64,000 bases of DNA from an uncultured Parasphingopyxis sp. (GCF_937129435.1 NZ_CAKZNF010000024.1:45178-109177), one strand, 5' to 3'; counted from the first letter of the stretch, positions 47,848 through 58,115 are shown. The notes: generated by a model not told the origin, from the letters alone. Numbers and translations: made by a program.

Positions 47848-48366
47848 ATGTTCGCAGTCGTGCGCACGGGCGGCAAGCAGTATCGCGTCGCCGAAGGAGA
47901 TATGATCACCGTCGAGAAGATCGCCGGGGAAGCGGGTGATTCCGTTTCGCTGGGCGACGTCCTGATGGCGGGCGATGGCGGCGATCTGAAGGACGTCAAG
48001 GACCTGACCGTGGCGGCCGAGATCGTCGAGCAGGGCAAGGGCGACAAGGTTCTCGTCTTCAAGAAGAAGCGCCGGCACAATTATCGCCGCAAGAACGGCC
48101 ATCGCCAGCAACTGACGACGCTGAAGATCACCTCGATCGGCGGCGCCGCGAAGAAGGCCGCGCCGAAAAAGACCGCTGCTGCGAAGGATGAGGGCGACAC
48201 GGCCGAGACGGCCAAGGCCGCCCCCGCCAAGAAGGCCCCGGCAAAGAAGGCTTCGACTGCGAAGGCCGACGAAGCCGCTGCAACGAACGACGCCAAAAAG
48301 GCTCCGGCCAAAAAGGCACCCGCCAAGAAAACGGCGGCGAAGAAGACCGAAGATAAGGACGCGTAA
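47848..48366 (+). CDS. rplU: 50S ribosomal protein L21 with Lys/Ala/Pro-rich C-terminal extension
   Basis: [25 protein letters not shown] ... [23 protein letters not shown] plus AKKAP-repeat tail. Confidence 0.97.
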   Translation: MFAVVRTGGKQYRVAEGDMITVEKIAGEAGDSVSLGDVLMAGDGGDLKDVKDLTVAAEIVEQGKGDKVLVFKKKRRHNYRRKNGHRQQLTTLKITSIGGAAKKAAPKKTAAAKDEGDTAETAKAAPAKKAPAKKASTAKADEAAATNDAKKAPAKKAPAKKTAAKKTEDKDA

Positions 48367-48368
48367 CC

Positions 48369-48635
48369 ATGGCACATAAAAAAGCTGGCGGTTCGTCGCG
48401 CAACGGCCGCGATTCCAACCCGAAATATCTGGGCGTCAAGAAGTTCGGCGGCGAAGTCGTCGCGGCGGGCAACATTATCGTGCGCCAGCGCGGGACCAAA
48501 TGGATTCCCGCGGACAATGTCGGTCTCGGTCGCGATCATACCATTTTTGCGCTCGTAGACGGCACGGTCCGCTTCAAGAAAGGCCGCAACAGCCGAACCT
48601 ATGTCGGCGTGGAAATGGCCGAAGCAGCCGAATAG
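48369..48635 (+). CDS. rpmA: 50S ribosomal protein L27
   Basis: [45 protein letters not shown]. Confidence 0.98.
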   Translation: MAHKKAGGSSRNGRDSNPKYLGVKKFGGEVVAAGNIIVRQRGTKWIPADNVGLGRDHTIFALVDGTVRFKKGRNSRTYVGVEMAEAAE

Positions 48636-48700
48636 GGACCTGCCGATAAAGGGCGGTCCCATGGAGGGGCAGCCCGAAAGGTTCTGAAAACAGGATCAAA

Positions 48701-48734
48701 AGAGGGAGACGGGGCTGCCCGATCTCCCTTTTTT
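48701..48734 (+). terminator. Rho-independent terminator after rpmA
   Basis: AGAGGGAGA ... TCTCCCTTTTTT stem with U-tract. Confidence 0.75.
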
Positions 48735-48800
48735 GTGGTCTCCCTCACAGAAACGTCATCGGATGTCCTTAAGGCTCCGGCGCGTGAAGGAGTGAGAGAG

Positions 48801-49364
48801 ATGTTCGCGGTTACGAAGCGGTTGTTGCTGAGACCCGGCTGGGTCGAAGATGCCCCCGAACTGGCGGCGGCGATCGGCCATAAGGCGGTCGTGCGCAACC
48901 TGGCGCGCGCGCCCTGGCCCTATCGGCTGGAGGACGCCGAGGGTTTCCTCGCGTCGGACCGCGATGCCCGCTTCCCGAATTTCCAGATCGTCGACCGGAA
49001 GAGCGATCCCGTGCGCATGATCGGCGGCGTCGGCTTCCAGCCCGACGAAAATGGCGACATTGAATTCGGCTACTGGATCGAGCCCGGCAGCTGGGGCAAG
49101 GGCTATGCGACCGAAGCGGGCCGCGCGGCGCTCGATGCGGCGCGCAGCTGGCTCGGCTATGGCCGCATCGTCGCCGGCCATTTCATCGACAACCCTGCAT
49201 CGGGCAAGGTTCTCCGCAAGCTCGGCTTCCGGCCGACGGGGCGGATCGTGCCGCGCTACAGCCGCGCGCGCGGCGAAGAGGCCGATTGCATCCTGTTCGC
49301 GCAGGAACCGGACGACAGCGACGATGCGATGCCATCGGCCGACCAACCGGCGCTTGCGGCATAG
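48801..49364 (+). CDS. GNAT family N-acetyltransferase (RimJ/RimL-like)
   Basis: TKRLLLRPGWVEDAPELAAAI; FGYWIEPGSWGKGYATEAGRAAL; NPASGKVLRKLGF. Confidence 0.88.
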   Translation: MFAVTKRLLLRPGWVEDAPELAAAIGHKAVVRNLARAPWPYRLEDAEGFLASDRDARFPNFQIVDRKSDPVRMIGGVGFQPDENGDIEFGYWIEPGSWGKGYATEAGRAALDAARSWLGYGRIVAGHFIDNPASGKVLRKLGFRPTGRIVPRYSRARGEEADCILFAQEPDDSDDAMPSADQPALAA

Positions 49365-49369
49365 CTGAT

Positions 49370-49526
49370 CCTCCCCAGCGCGCAGCGCGTTAGGGGGAGG
49401 TGGCACGAATGTGCCGGAGGGGTGGCGGCGGGACATCAGCGGTTAGCAATGACGCTGGCGTCATGCCCCACCCCTCCGCCGCGTTCGCGGCACCTCCCCC
49501 AACGGCCCTTCGGGCCTGGGGAGGAT
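49370..49526. repeat. Inverted-repeat intergenic element
   Basis: CTCCCCAGCGCG...GGGGGAGGTGGCACGAATGTGCCGGAGGGGTGG ... CCACCCCTCCGCCGCGTTCGCGGCACCTCCCCCAACGGCCCTTCGGGCCTGGGGAG. Confidence 0.7.
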
Positions 49527-49531
49527 CGTTC

Positions 49532-50413
49532 CTAAGCGGCGAGCGCCTCTCGGCGCCCTTCGCTCTCGCCCTGCGGCATCCGCGCGTCCTCATACTCGCT
49601 GTCGACGAGCTGGATCAGCTGCCGGTCGTCGCGGTTCCACGGGTGGAAGCCGGGGAGGAAATAGGAGAGCCAGCCGGGGATCGCCTTGCGCAAGATGCCG
49701 GGCGAGATCAGCAGCCGCTTGAACAGCCCCCAACCCGCGCGCCAGCCGGTGATGCCGTCCTGCTTCAGCAGGTAGAGCATCCCCGAAATCCGCCGCTTCC
49801 AGAAGATCACCGTGATGATCGCCATCACCCGCGATTTCACGCTCCACCGCTTCCAGCGCGACCAGTCCTTCGTCGCGTGCAGCCAGGTGTCATAGGCGAC
49901 GCCCTTATGCTCGATCTCCTCGATCGCGTGCCAGCGCCACAGATCGACCCACTCCTTGTCCGCGCCCTCGAACCATTCGGGGTTCTTCAGAATGCCCTCG
50001 GCGAGCAGCGCAGTATAATGTTCGAGCGCCATGGTGACGCACAGGTCGATGATCGGCGCGCGGCCCTTCACCTGCTCCATCGAATCGATGACCGCCTGCT
50101 CGAGCGGCTGGATGTCATAGCCCGTCTCGGCAACCTTGCGGTTGAAGACGACATGTTCGCGGCTGTGCATCACCTCCTGCTGCACAAAGGCGCGGATCTC
50201 GCGCTCCAGCTTGGGCGGCACGCCGTCGCGGAACGCCTTCACCGATTCGACGAAATAGGCCTCGCCGCGCGGAAAGGTCACCGACAGCGCATTCAGGAAC
50301 GCCGTCTTGAACGGATCGCCGGCGAACCACCAGCGATCCTGCTTCGCATCGCGCCCGAAGCGCCGATCGCGCGGCGTAATCGTCAGGTCGACAGGGGTCT
50401 TGTCTTTGGCCAT
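49532..50413 (-). CDS. Metal-dependent hydrolase family protein
   Basis: FVQQEVMHSREHVVFNRK; ALEHYTALLAE; WRWHAIEEIEHKGVAYDTW. Confidence 0.8.
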   Translation of the reverse strand: MAKDKTPVDLTITPRDRRFGRDAKQDRWWFAGDPFKTAFLNALSVTFPRGEAYFVESVKAFRDGVPPKLEREIRAFVQQEVMHSREHVVFNRKVAETGYDIQPLEQAVIDSMEQVKGRAPIIDLCVTMALEHYTALLAEGILKNPEWFEGADKEWVDLWRWHAIEEIEHKGVAYDTWLHATKDWSRWKRWSVKSRVMAIITVIFWKRRISGMLYLLKQDGITGWRAGWGLFKRLLISPGILRKAIPGWLSYFLPGFHPWNRDDRQLIQLVDSEYEDARMPQGESEGRREALAA

Positions 50414-50476
50414 GGTGCGACTCCAAGGAAAAATCATGTTCCGAACTTTTCTGTGATCTGGATCTTACTTACATAA

Positions 50477-51064
50477 ATGTCAATAGCACGTAAACGCCTG
50501 AGCCCCGAAGAAAGCCGCCTTGCTGCGCTGCAGGCCGCGCGCGAGCTTCTGATCGAGACCGGCCCGCAATCGGTGACGCTGAAGGCCGTTGCGACGCGGA
50601 TCGGGCGCACCCATGCCAATCTGCTCCACCATTTCGGCTCCGCATCGGGCCTGCAAAAGGCGCTTGCCGGCTATCTCGCCGAAACAATCTGCGACACCAT
50701 CGCCCAGGCGGTGATGAAATCGCGCGCCGGCGAAGGCAGCCCGCGCGACATCGTCGACCTGACCTTCGACGCGTTCAACAAGGAAGGCGCCGGCGCGCTC
50801 GCCAGCTGGATGCTGGTGTCGGGCAACGAGGACGCGCTCGACCCGATCGTCGAGACGATCCACGAGCTGGTCGACGATCTGGGCGAGGAAGGCCATGCCG
50901 ATGCCGGGCTGCATGAAGACACGTTCGAACTCGTTCTGCTGGCGCTGGGCGACGCGCTGATGGGGCGGCAGCTGGCGGGATCGCTTGGACTGAAGCGCGA
51001 CACGGCGCGCGATTTGGCCGAGCGGCGCTTGGCGCAATCGCTGGAGGCGCGAAACGGCGGCTGA
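50477..51064 (+). CDS. TetR/AcrR family transcriptional regulator
   Basis: N-terminal HTH (TLKAVATRIGRTHANLLHHFGSASGLQKALAGYL); divergent from the hydrolase gene. Confidence 0.9.
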   Translation: MSIARKRLSPEESRLAALQAARELLIETGPQSVTLKAVATRIGRTHANLLHHFGSASGLQKALAGYLAETICDTIAQAVMKSRAGEGSPRDIVDLTFDAFNKEGAGALASWMLVSGNEDALDPIVETIHELVDDLGEEGHADAGLHEDTFELVLLALGDALMGRQLAGSLGLKRDTARDLAERRLAQSLEARNGG

Positions 51065-51614
51065 GGCGCTCCGCGCCGCCACAAGTCGCACAGATCCCGT
51101 CTCTCGCGCGCGGATCGGCACGGGAGCCAACGCCACTGCGATATCGCCAAGACCGATGCCGATGTAACTCACGCGCCGGCGGAACAAGATCGAGATGGTC
51201 TTCGTCCACCCAAACACATTGGCCAGTGCGGGCATCATCCCCGGTGTCGACCGGCAGTCGATCGACCAAATCTGTTACTCAAGCGACATGGCGGCTAGCC
51301 GCCCTGTCGGCCTGTCCAACCTGACGCCGGACGGACGAGCGATCAGCGATCATTTTGGTCTGCACGCTAAAATCAGCACGCACGATGACGAAGAGTGGGT
51401 TGAACGCCTAAATGGGGAAACGCCACATTGACGGCGTTGGTATGCGCAGCAGCGTCGCCACCGAAGCTGTCAAACCAGTCCGCACAGCTAGCATGGGCTT
51501 ACCCGACACATATTAAGCGTCGAATTTTGACAGTGACTAAGCCTCAATGTGCTTACTATGTGATTACATTTCTGAAGCGGCTAACCTACTGATCGCCCTA
51601 AGCTATTGAGAATA

Positions 51615-51664
51615 TGGCGCACCCGACAGGATTCGAACCTGTGGCCTCTGCCTTCGGAGGGCAG
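51615..51664 (-). repeat. att-site duplication of the 3' part of tRNA-Arg (not a functional tRNA)
   Basis: Identical to 62638-62687; 5' half of the tRNA absent. Confidence 0.95.
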
Positions 51665-51801
51665 GGATTGCCGATAATCTCAGACAAGCCCGGACGCTAG
51701 GAAGCGCACAAAACCGCTGCTTTCTGTCTTGGCATGTCCGGCCGCATCCGGTAATGTTTTCCGTACGCATTCCATACGTACATAACGAAGGGCGGCCGGG
51801 C

Positions 51802-52983
51802 ATGGCGTTGGACCTCAGCAAGATTGGCGAGCGGGAGCGGTTGAAGGCGCGGCGGGAGCCGCATTGGCAGCGGTTGCGCGCGGGCTGCTTTCTCGGCTTC
51901 CGGCCGTCGAAGCGCGGCGGCAAGGGAACGTGGATTGCTCGCGTCTATGACGAGGATAATCGGAAGTACCGGCTCAAATCGCTTGGCGACTTCGGCGCAC
52001 TGAAGGGAAATGAGATATTCACGGCTGCGCGGAAGGAAGCAGAGGCGCTTGCCGAACTGGTCGAGAGCGGCGGGGAGGTGCGGGCCAAGGTTGAAACCGT
52101 GGCCGATGCCTGCCGCGAATATGCGAAAACGAAGAGCAGGCATGGGAATTTGCGAACAGAAGCCGAACCCCGTTTCAAGCGCTATGTTTACTACGATCCT
52201 GTTGCCAAGGTGAAGCTGACGAAGTTGCGTAAGCGCCATCTGAAGGAGTGGCGAAAGCGACTGGAGGCACGGCCTGCCCTTGTGAGCCGAAACAAGACTG
52301 GTGAACAGAAGATGCGCGAGCGTGCGCCATCTACAATAAACCGCGATATGACGGCTCTACGGGCAGCACTGATGGAGTTTGTTGCGCCCGGTACACCTAA
52401 GACGGAAGGGGCCTGGCAAGAAGCGCTCACGCCCATTCCGAATGCAGACCGGCGGCGCAGTGTCTATCTAAATCGCGATCAACGACGGTCATTGCTTGAG
52501 CATATCGAAACCGAAGCAGAACCATTCGCGCGGGCGCTTTGCCTTTTGCCGCTCCGGCCGGGTGCGCTGGCGGGATTGACCGTAGGCGACTTTGATCGGC
52601 GCACCTCCGAACTGACGATTGGCAAGGACAAGACCGGGAAGCCGCGCCGCATCCAACTTCCGGCCGAAGCGGCGGGCTTGCTCGCCGAACAGGCAGCGGA
52701 CAAGCTACCGAGCGCGCCGTTAATCATGCGAGCGAACGGTAAGCCGTGGGACAAGGAAACTTGGAAGCGACCCATTGCCGCTGCCGTCGCTGCCGCAAAA
52801 CTGCCGGGTGAGGCGACAGCTTACACCTTGCGGCACAGCACGATAACCGACCTTGTGAGTGCCGGACTACCCTTGCTCACCATAGCTCAAATCTCCGGCA
52901 CCAGTGCCGAAATGATCGAAAGGCATTACGGGCACCTTGCGAGCGATGCGGCGGTGACAGCACTTGGAAAGCTTGCGTTGTGA
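51802..52983 (+). CDS. int: Tyrosine-type site-specific integrase (element 2)
   Basis: LCLLPLRPGALAGLTVGDFD, YTLRHSTITDLVSAG, MIERHYGHL catalytic motifs. Confidence 0.93.
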   Translation: MALDLSKIGERERLKARREPHWQRLRAGCFLGFRPSKRGGKGTWIARVYDEDNRKYRLKSLGDFGALKGNEIFTAARKEAEALAELVESGGEVRAKVETVADACREYAKTKSRHGNLRTEAEPRFKRYVYYDPVAKVKLTKLRKRHLKEWRKRLEARPALVSRNKTGEQKMRERAPSTINRDMTALRAALMEFVAPGTPKTEGAWQEALTPIPNADRRRSVYLNRDQRRSLLEHIETEAEPFARALCLLPLRPGALAGLTVGDFDRRTSELTIGKDKTGKPRRIQLPAEAAGLLAEQAADKLPSAPLIMRANGKPWDKETWKRPIAAAVAAAKLPGEATAYTLRHSTITDLVSAGLPLLTIAQISGTSAEMIERHYGHLASDAAVTALGKLAL

Positions 52984-53690
52984 AAAAGGTGCTACTGCCA
53001 AGATCGGCACCAAATTACTTCATCGATTCTCAAGCCGGTGTTTATCGCATCCGGCCAAGGGAAAAGTTGCTAGAGACAATTGAGCCGACAGAAAGTCGCA
53101 TCGTGGCTTTCAACCGGCTGCATGAAGGCCTTGCTGTAGCAACCGAGCTTTTCCAACATCATGGTGATAGCGGACGCACCGGTGTATATCGCGCTATGGG
53201 CTACGTGATGGAGTACCTCACGAGCAGAGGTATCCCGCCCGCGACATTGCGACCTATCGAAGCGGTAATTTCCGCCATTGTCGACGCGAAGCGCGGAACG
53301 TCTAGTCCGATCTTTGAGCCAACACGGGTGGGCAAGGCAGGTGCGCCGCCAAAGCCAATTTCTCAACTCGAATTTGAAGGGCTTGTGGCGGTCGTGGTCG
53401 AGTGTTGCGTGCGCCATTGCCGCGAAGAAGGGCAGCGTCCTTACGTAAAACCGGGTGTTCAACTCGCAGCGCGCTTGATCAATGAATCCGATTGGCCGGT
53501 TCAGGTTACAGGCCGCGAAATGGAAGAACTCAGAGAGCGAGTGCGCCAACGTAAAAATCGCCGATCTCCGGATCGTATCGCGCTAGACAACATGCTTGCA
53601 AGCCATGTGGCTCAAGAGCGACCCCTAGACTGGGCAAGACTTTTGCTGGTTCACCAGTGGGTTAATCCGCCACCCAAAAATTCCAGCTAA
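52980..53690 (+). CDS. Hypothetical protein coupled to the integrase
   Basis: Intact 236-aa ORF, 4-bp overlap with int. Confidence 0.7.
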   Translation: MKKVLLPRSAPNYFIDSQAGVYRIRPREKLLETIEPTESRIVAFNRLHEGLAVATELFQHHGDSGRTGVYRAMGYVMEYLTSRGIPPATLRPIEAVISAIVDAKRGTSSPIFEPTRVGKAGAPPKPISQLEFEGLVAVVVECCVRHCREEGQRPYVKPGVQLAARLINESDWPVQVTGREMEELRERVRQRKNRRSPDRIALDNMLASHVAQERPLDWARLLLVHQWVNPPPKNSS

Positions 53691-53776
53691 ACCCTGCTTT
53701 TATTCGGAATGACAGTCAGGCTTCACCGTCCCGCAACGCCGTCCACAATCCCGTGCGGTGTTGCGGGAGACAGAAA

Positions 53777-53965
53777 ATGGAAGCACCTCTGGCGGTCACC
53801 ATTCCGGACGCCGTACGAACCACCGGACTTTCACGCAGCGCAATCTATTTGGCCTTGCAACGAGGCGAACTGAACGCCCGAAAGGCGGGGCGGCGCACGC
53901 TAATCCCCTTCGCCGAATTGGAAGCCTATCTCGCCAACCTCCCGACCTATCAGAGGGAGGCATGA
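53777..53965 (+). CDS. Excisionase/MerR-like HTH protein
   Basis: LAVTIPDAVRTTGLSRSAIYLALQRGELNARKAGRRTLIPFAELEAYLANLP. Confidence 0.85.
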   Translation: MEAPLAVTIPDAVRTTGLSRSAIYLALQRGELNARKAGRRTLIPFAELEAYLANLPTYQREA

Positions 53966-53968
53966 ACC

Positions 53969-54157
53969 ATGACGCCACATATGCAAAACCCCGGCGTGCA
54001 GGCCGGGGTCTCGCGCGATCAACTTGGCTGCTGTTCGCGCGTTTCATTTACCGCGCCCGACTGGCGCTGGCAACATATTGCGGAGCGCTATCACCTGCCG
54101 CCATCGATGGCGCAGCAAGTCGTTTTGCAATGTTTTGGGGAGGCAAGCGATGACTAA
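53969..54157 (+). CDS. Hypothetical small protein
   Basis: Operon position between overlapping ORFs. Confidence 0.5.
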   Translation: MTPHMQNPGVQAGVSRDQLGCCSRVSFTAPDWRWQHIAERYHLPPSMAQQVVLQCFGEASDD

Positions 54158-54350
54158 GCATGCCTATCCCGACCACCGCCGCGCGGCGCTCGCCTTGCTT
54201 GGCGAAAAACCGGATCTGAAGCACAAGGAAGCCGGATTCCTGGGCCATGTCTGCGTAGCGGCTGATTTGACTCCGAAGCAACGCGATTGGCTGGTGAAGC
54301 TGTTGGAACGGCATGGCCTGCCACCGGTAGCAACGGGAGGCGCAAAATGA
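54150..54350 (+). CDS. Hypothetical small protein
   Basis: Overlaps preceding ORF and ATGA-coupled to the next. Confidence 0.55.
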   Translation: MTKHAYPDHRRAALALLGEKPDLKHKEAGFLGHVCVAADLTPKQRDWLVKLLERHGLPPVATGGAK

Positions 54351-54637
54351 GCACCTATCCCAACGCGCCGGGGCATCGGCGTGTCGATACATCGGTTGCC
54401 GCTGCCGAAGCAATTGCTCCCAAACTGGGACGGCTACAGCGTATGGCGCAATGCGCGATCGACGCGGCGGGCGAGCAAGGGCTGACGGCGGATGAATTGG
54501 CGGCGCGGCTCACGCTCGATCGCTATTCGATCCAGCCGCGCACAAGCGAGTTGAAGCGCAGGGGTTTGATCCGCGACAGTGGACGGCGAAGGCCCAATGC
54601 GAGCGGAAAGCAAGCTATCGTCCGGATTGCCAGCTGA
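54347..54637 (+). CDS. Small winged-HTH-like protein
   Basis: GLTADELAARLTLDRYSIQPRTSELKRRGLIRDSGRRRPNASGKQAIV. Confidence 0.6.
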   Translation: MSTYPNAPGHRRVDTSVAAAEAIAPKLGRLQRMAQCAIDAAGEQGLTADELAARLTLDRYSIQPRTSELKRRGLIRDSGRRRPNASGKQAIVRIAS

Positions 54638-55446
54638 TGGCCTGCACCCTATCGACCCTTGCAAGCAATCGCGGGATCGATGCTTTTGAAACTTCACCGG
54701 TCTGCGGATTCGGTGAAGTTTCAATGCTCCCGCCACCCTTCGATAGCGGCGAAAAACGGGCGCTTGGCGAAGCTGGCGCGGACCTTGCACTTAATTACCC
54801 TAGGATAGGTGTTGCACCAGATTTGCCTTGCAGTACCGGCCGGGGAGGTGCGCGCAACCGTGCCGACCGGGAAAGCCATGCACTGACACTGGCGCAGATT
54901 GCCAATCTGACGGCCGCTGAGCGCCATGCAGAGGCGATCGGGCTTCCCTTTACCCGTTTCACCACAATCCATTGGGAAGGCGCTGGCGTGCCTCTGAGCG
55001 GCATGGTGCGGGCAACCGGCCGGTATATCGATTTGCTGACTAAAGCACTGGCGCGGCGCAGCTGCCGGACGGCATGGATTTGGGTGCTTGAAAACGGCGA
55101 GGGCAAGGGCGGGCATTGCCATCTGCTGGTGCATATCCCGGCCGGTCTAGTTGGCGACGTGACAGCCCTTCAACGGCGTTGGCTTCGGTCCATCACCGGC
55201 AACGCATATCGCAGTGGCGTCATTCGCAGCGTTCCGATTGGAGGCCGGTTGGGATTGGAGGCGAGCCATCCCGAATTGCACGCAGTCAATCGGGAGGCGG
55301 CGCTCGCCTATCTGCTGAAGGGAGCAGATGCGGAGGCGGCAAAACGATTCGGCCTGGAGCGATTGGAGCCGGGCGGCCGGATCATCGGGCGGCGTTGCAG
55401 CACATCACAGAATATCGGCGCGAAGGCGCGCGGGGAAAGGAACTGA
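54637..55446 (+). CDS. Candidate HUH-type replication initiator
   Basis: GKGGHCHLLVHIP (HxH flanked by hydrophobics), downstream AALAYLLKGAD (YxxK-like), N-terminal FTRFTTIHWE strand. Confidence 0.6.
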   Translation: MACTLSTLASNRGIDAFETSPVCGFGEVSMLPPPFDSGEKRALGEAGADLALNYPRIGVAPDLPCSTGRGGARNRADRESHALTLAQIANLTAAERHAEAIGLPFTRFTTIHWEGAGVPLSGMVRATGRYIDLLTKALARRSCRTAWIWVLENGEGKGGHCHLLVHIPAGLVGDVTALQRRWLRSITGNAYRSGVIRSVPIGGRLGLEASHPELHAVNREAALAYLLKGADAEAAKRFGLERLEPGGRIIGRRCSTSQNIGAKARGERN

Positions 55447-55448
55447 GC

Positions 55449-56279
55449 ATGGCCAAGGCGAAAAAGAACACGGTGCAACCAGAGGAGCAAACGGTGACAA
55501 TTCCGTACCCCGACACGGACAGCGAGCATGAGGCGAAAGCCATTCTGGCGAAGCAAATTCCGGGCTGGGCTAGTCTGGCCAAGGACGAGCAAGCGGAACT
55601 GTTGCAGCTCATTCGTGCGCTTCGAGCACGTGGCGCTCCCGCCAAGGTGAAACTGACGCGGAAACCCGACGGCGGCTTGAGCATCGAACCGGCCGGAGAC
55701 AGCGAGGTGCTGGGGCTGCTGAAGCTGTATGACGCCTTCGCCGCCAATTCGATCGATCCGGTGAACGCCCGCGCGCAGGAGTTGCTCAAATATCTGGGAT
55801 CGGTCGGTGCTGATACCGAAAACCGCTACAATGCGGCGCTGTCATTTATCGAGAGCATGAAGCCACGGGATCAGGCGGAAGCGCTTTTGCTGGTTCAAAT
55901 GTACGTCACCCATGACGCCGCCATAAGGGCGCTAAGCCAGCTGGGATCGGCGGAATGGGTGCCAACGGCGCAAACGTTCGGAAACCTCGCGACAAAGCTG
56001 CTGCGGACCTCTCAGGCACAGATGGAAACGCTGGCCAAGATGCGGCGCGGCGGCGAGCAGGTTATTCGGCACGTGCATGTCGATAACCGGGGCGGGCAAG
56101 CCGTCATTGCGGAAAATGTACAGACGGGGGGAGGGAAAGCGAAAAATGACAAACAATCTCATGCAACCGGCTCAACTGGCCAAAGCGCCGCGATGCTTGG
56201 CCATGACCCGCAAGGGAACGGCGTGCCAGTCCCCGGCCGTGAAAGGCAAGCGGCGATGCAGGATGCACGGCGGGACTAA
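55449..56279 (+). CDS. Hypothetical protein
   Basis: Intact ORF in the replication operon. Confidence 0.65.
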   Translation: MAKAKKNTVQPEEQTVTIPYPDTDSEHEAKAILAKQIPGWASLAKDEQAELLQLIRALRARGAPAKVKLTRKPDGGLSIEPAGDSEVLGLLKLYDAFAANSIDPVNARAQELLKYLGSVGADTENRYNAALSFIESMKPRDQAEALLLVQMYVTHDAAIRALSQLGSAEWVPTAQTFGNLATKLLRTSQAQMETLAKMRRGGEQVIRHVHVDNRGGQAVIAENVQTGGGKAKNDKQSHATGSTGQSAAMLGHDPQGNGVPVPGRERQAAMQDARRD

Positions 56280-56400
56280 TCCGGGCGCGCCGATCGGCAA
56301 TCGACATGCGTGGAAGCATGGCGGCCGGTCGGCTGAAGTCGTTTCCGCAGCACAATATCTGAGGCAAATCGCGAAACTAGTGGGAGAGCTTGACCGCTAG
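56146..56400 (+). CDS. HGG-motif Cys/His-rich small protein common in mobile elements
   Basis: CLAMTRKGTACQSPAVKGKRRCRMHGGTNPGAPIGNRHAWKHG. Confidence 0.75.
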   Translation: MTNNLMQPAQLAKAPRCLAMTRKGTACQSPAVKGKRRCRMHGGTNPGAPIGNRHAWKHGGRSAEVVSAAQYLRQIAKLVGELDR

Positions 56401-56555
56401 CGTCCGCTTCGCGGAGTTTCCTCTCCCGGTGTCATTTGACCGTTTTTGGGTGGATTGCGGATATGTGAGGCTACCAATGGGCCGATGGCAAGCGAACTGC
56501 TTACGCATTACCGTGAGATAGTGACACCAACCACAAACTGAAATAATCTCTTCGT

Positions 56556-58115
56556 ATGCCAATCACCGAACTGGATTCCGCGACAGCGATTGACACTATG
56601 AAGGCGAACGGCGCGGCGACGTGGCCAAAGCGTGGTTCGCCAAACCGGCTTTCCCCCATCGCAAAGCCCCGATTACAATCGAGATTCGAGCTTGAAGGGG
56701 GTGAATCGGTCTTCACCATCGGCTCATGTTTTGCGCGCAACGTCGAACGGGAGCTTGCGGCTCGGGGATTTGTGCTTCCGGCGAATGATGCGATTAAGGA
56801 CGATCCTGATCTTGTTGCGATGGGAACGGGAGTGCTCAACAATTACGGCACTCCCTCAATCTATAACGAGATATATTGGGCGCTGGAGCGCGATTACCGG
56901 GATGAGGAGTGTTTTTACCCGGTCGGATCGAAATGGGTGGATATGCACCTTCTCCAGAAATTGCGGCCGACCGACCTTGATACCTGCAGGTTGCGACGGA
57001 GAGCCATCACCGAAGCCTATCGCGAGATCCCGAATAGCCGGGTGATTGTCATTACACTAGGCCTTTCGGAAGTCTGGCTCGACACGAAAACAGGGGTGTA
57101 TCTCAACAACCCGCCCCGCCGGGGAATGCTCCGCGACGATCCCGATCGTTTCAAGCTGCATGTCTTGACCTTCGACGAGGCGATGGGATTCATGCGCGGC
57201 GCGATGGAACTGATCGCCAAACACGGCAGGCCGGACGTACGGGTGATGATGACGGTCTCGCCGGTCCCGCTGTCGGCGACGCATCGCGACATGGATGTCA
57301 TGGAGGCCAACGCATACTCGAAGGCTGTTCTTCGTGTCGTTGCAGAGCACATCCGGTCAGAGTTCGATTTTGTCGATTACTATCCGAGCTTCGAAAGCGT
57401 CACACTTTCCGAACGTCATGTGGCCTGGCAAGACGATGAGGTGCATGTCACGCCCGATATTGTCTCTGTAAATATCGGGCGAATGGTCAATGCTTACACA
57501 GCAACGACGAAGCTGACGTTGGATGAGCTAAAAGACCGTGTGCGGTCGGAAAAGCCAGCCGAGCGCTGGAGGTTGATCGAAGAAAACAGCGAGCACCTAT
57601 CGGACCGGGAAATTGTCTCGGCATATGTCGATTCGGCCATCCGAACGAACAGATTTGCGGAAGCCGAAAAGTATCTCGACTTGGCCGACGATCCTCTAGG
57701 TCTGCACCACGCGGCCATTGCGTATCGTAAGGATGATTTTCAGGCATGTCTCGACAGCCTCAAACCAACCGATCGTCCGACAGTGGCGTGGTTTCGTTAC
57801 AAACTGCGCAGTTACATTGGGCTGGGAGAGATCGAAAACGCAAAAAAGGTGCTCCGGGAATGGTCGGCAAGGACGCCGCAGTCGTTCGACGGCCATATTT
57901 ATATTGCCCATGGCATTGACGATTTCTGCGAGGCCGCTCCGTACTACGAAAAAGCCATCGAGATTTCGGGAAATGCGCCAAAGCCGAATGTCGAATATGC
58001 CGAACGGCTGCTTCGCGAGGGTAAGGTCGCGGAGGCAAAGCGGCAGATAGAAGGCGTCGTTCCCGACACCTCGCCACTTCGCGACCGGATCGAGAGAATC
58101 ATCGCCGCTATCTGA
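56556..58115 (+). CDS. GSCFA-domain protein with C-terminal TPR-like region
   Basis: VFTIGSCFARNVERELAARGF; VIVITLGLSEVWLDTKTG; TPR-like C-terminal third. Confidence 0.85.
   Translation: MPITELDSATAIDTMKANGAATWPKRGSPNRLSPIAKPRLQSRFELEGGESVFTIGSCFARNVERELAARGFVLPANDAIKDDPDLVAMGTGVLNNYGTPSIYNEIYWALERDYRDEECFYPVGSKWVDMHLLQKLRPTDLDTCRLRRRAITEAYREIPNSRVIVITLGLSEVWLDTKTGVYLNNPPRRGMLRDDPDRFKLHVLTFDEAMGFMRGAMELIAKHGRPDVRVMMTVSPVPLSATHRDMDVMEANAYSKAVLRVVAEHIRSEFDFVDYYPSFESVTLSERHVAWQDDEVHVTPDIVSVNIGRMVNAYTATTKLTLDELKDRVRSEKPAERWRLIEENSEHLSDREIVSAYVDSAIRTNRFAEAEKYLDLADDPLGLHHAAIAYRKDDFQACLDSLKPTDRPTVAWFRYKLRSYIGLGEIENAKKVLREWSARTPQSFDGHIYIAHGIDDFCEAAPYYEKAIEISGNAPKPNVEYAERLLREGKVAEAKRQIEGVVPDTSPLRDRIERIIAAI

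Noticed and set aside
51615-51664. tRNA-Arg gene call
   Set aside because: Only the 3' part is present; it is an att duplication
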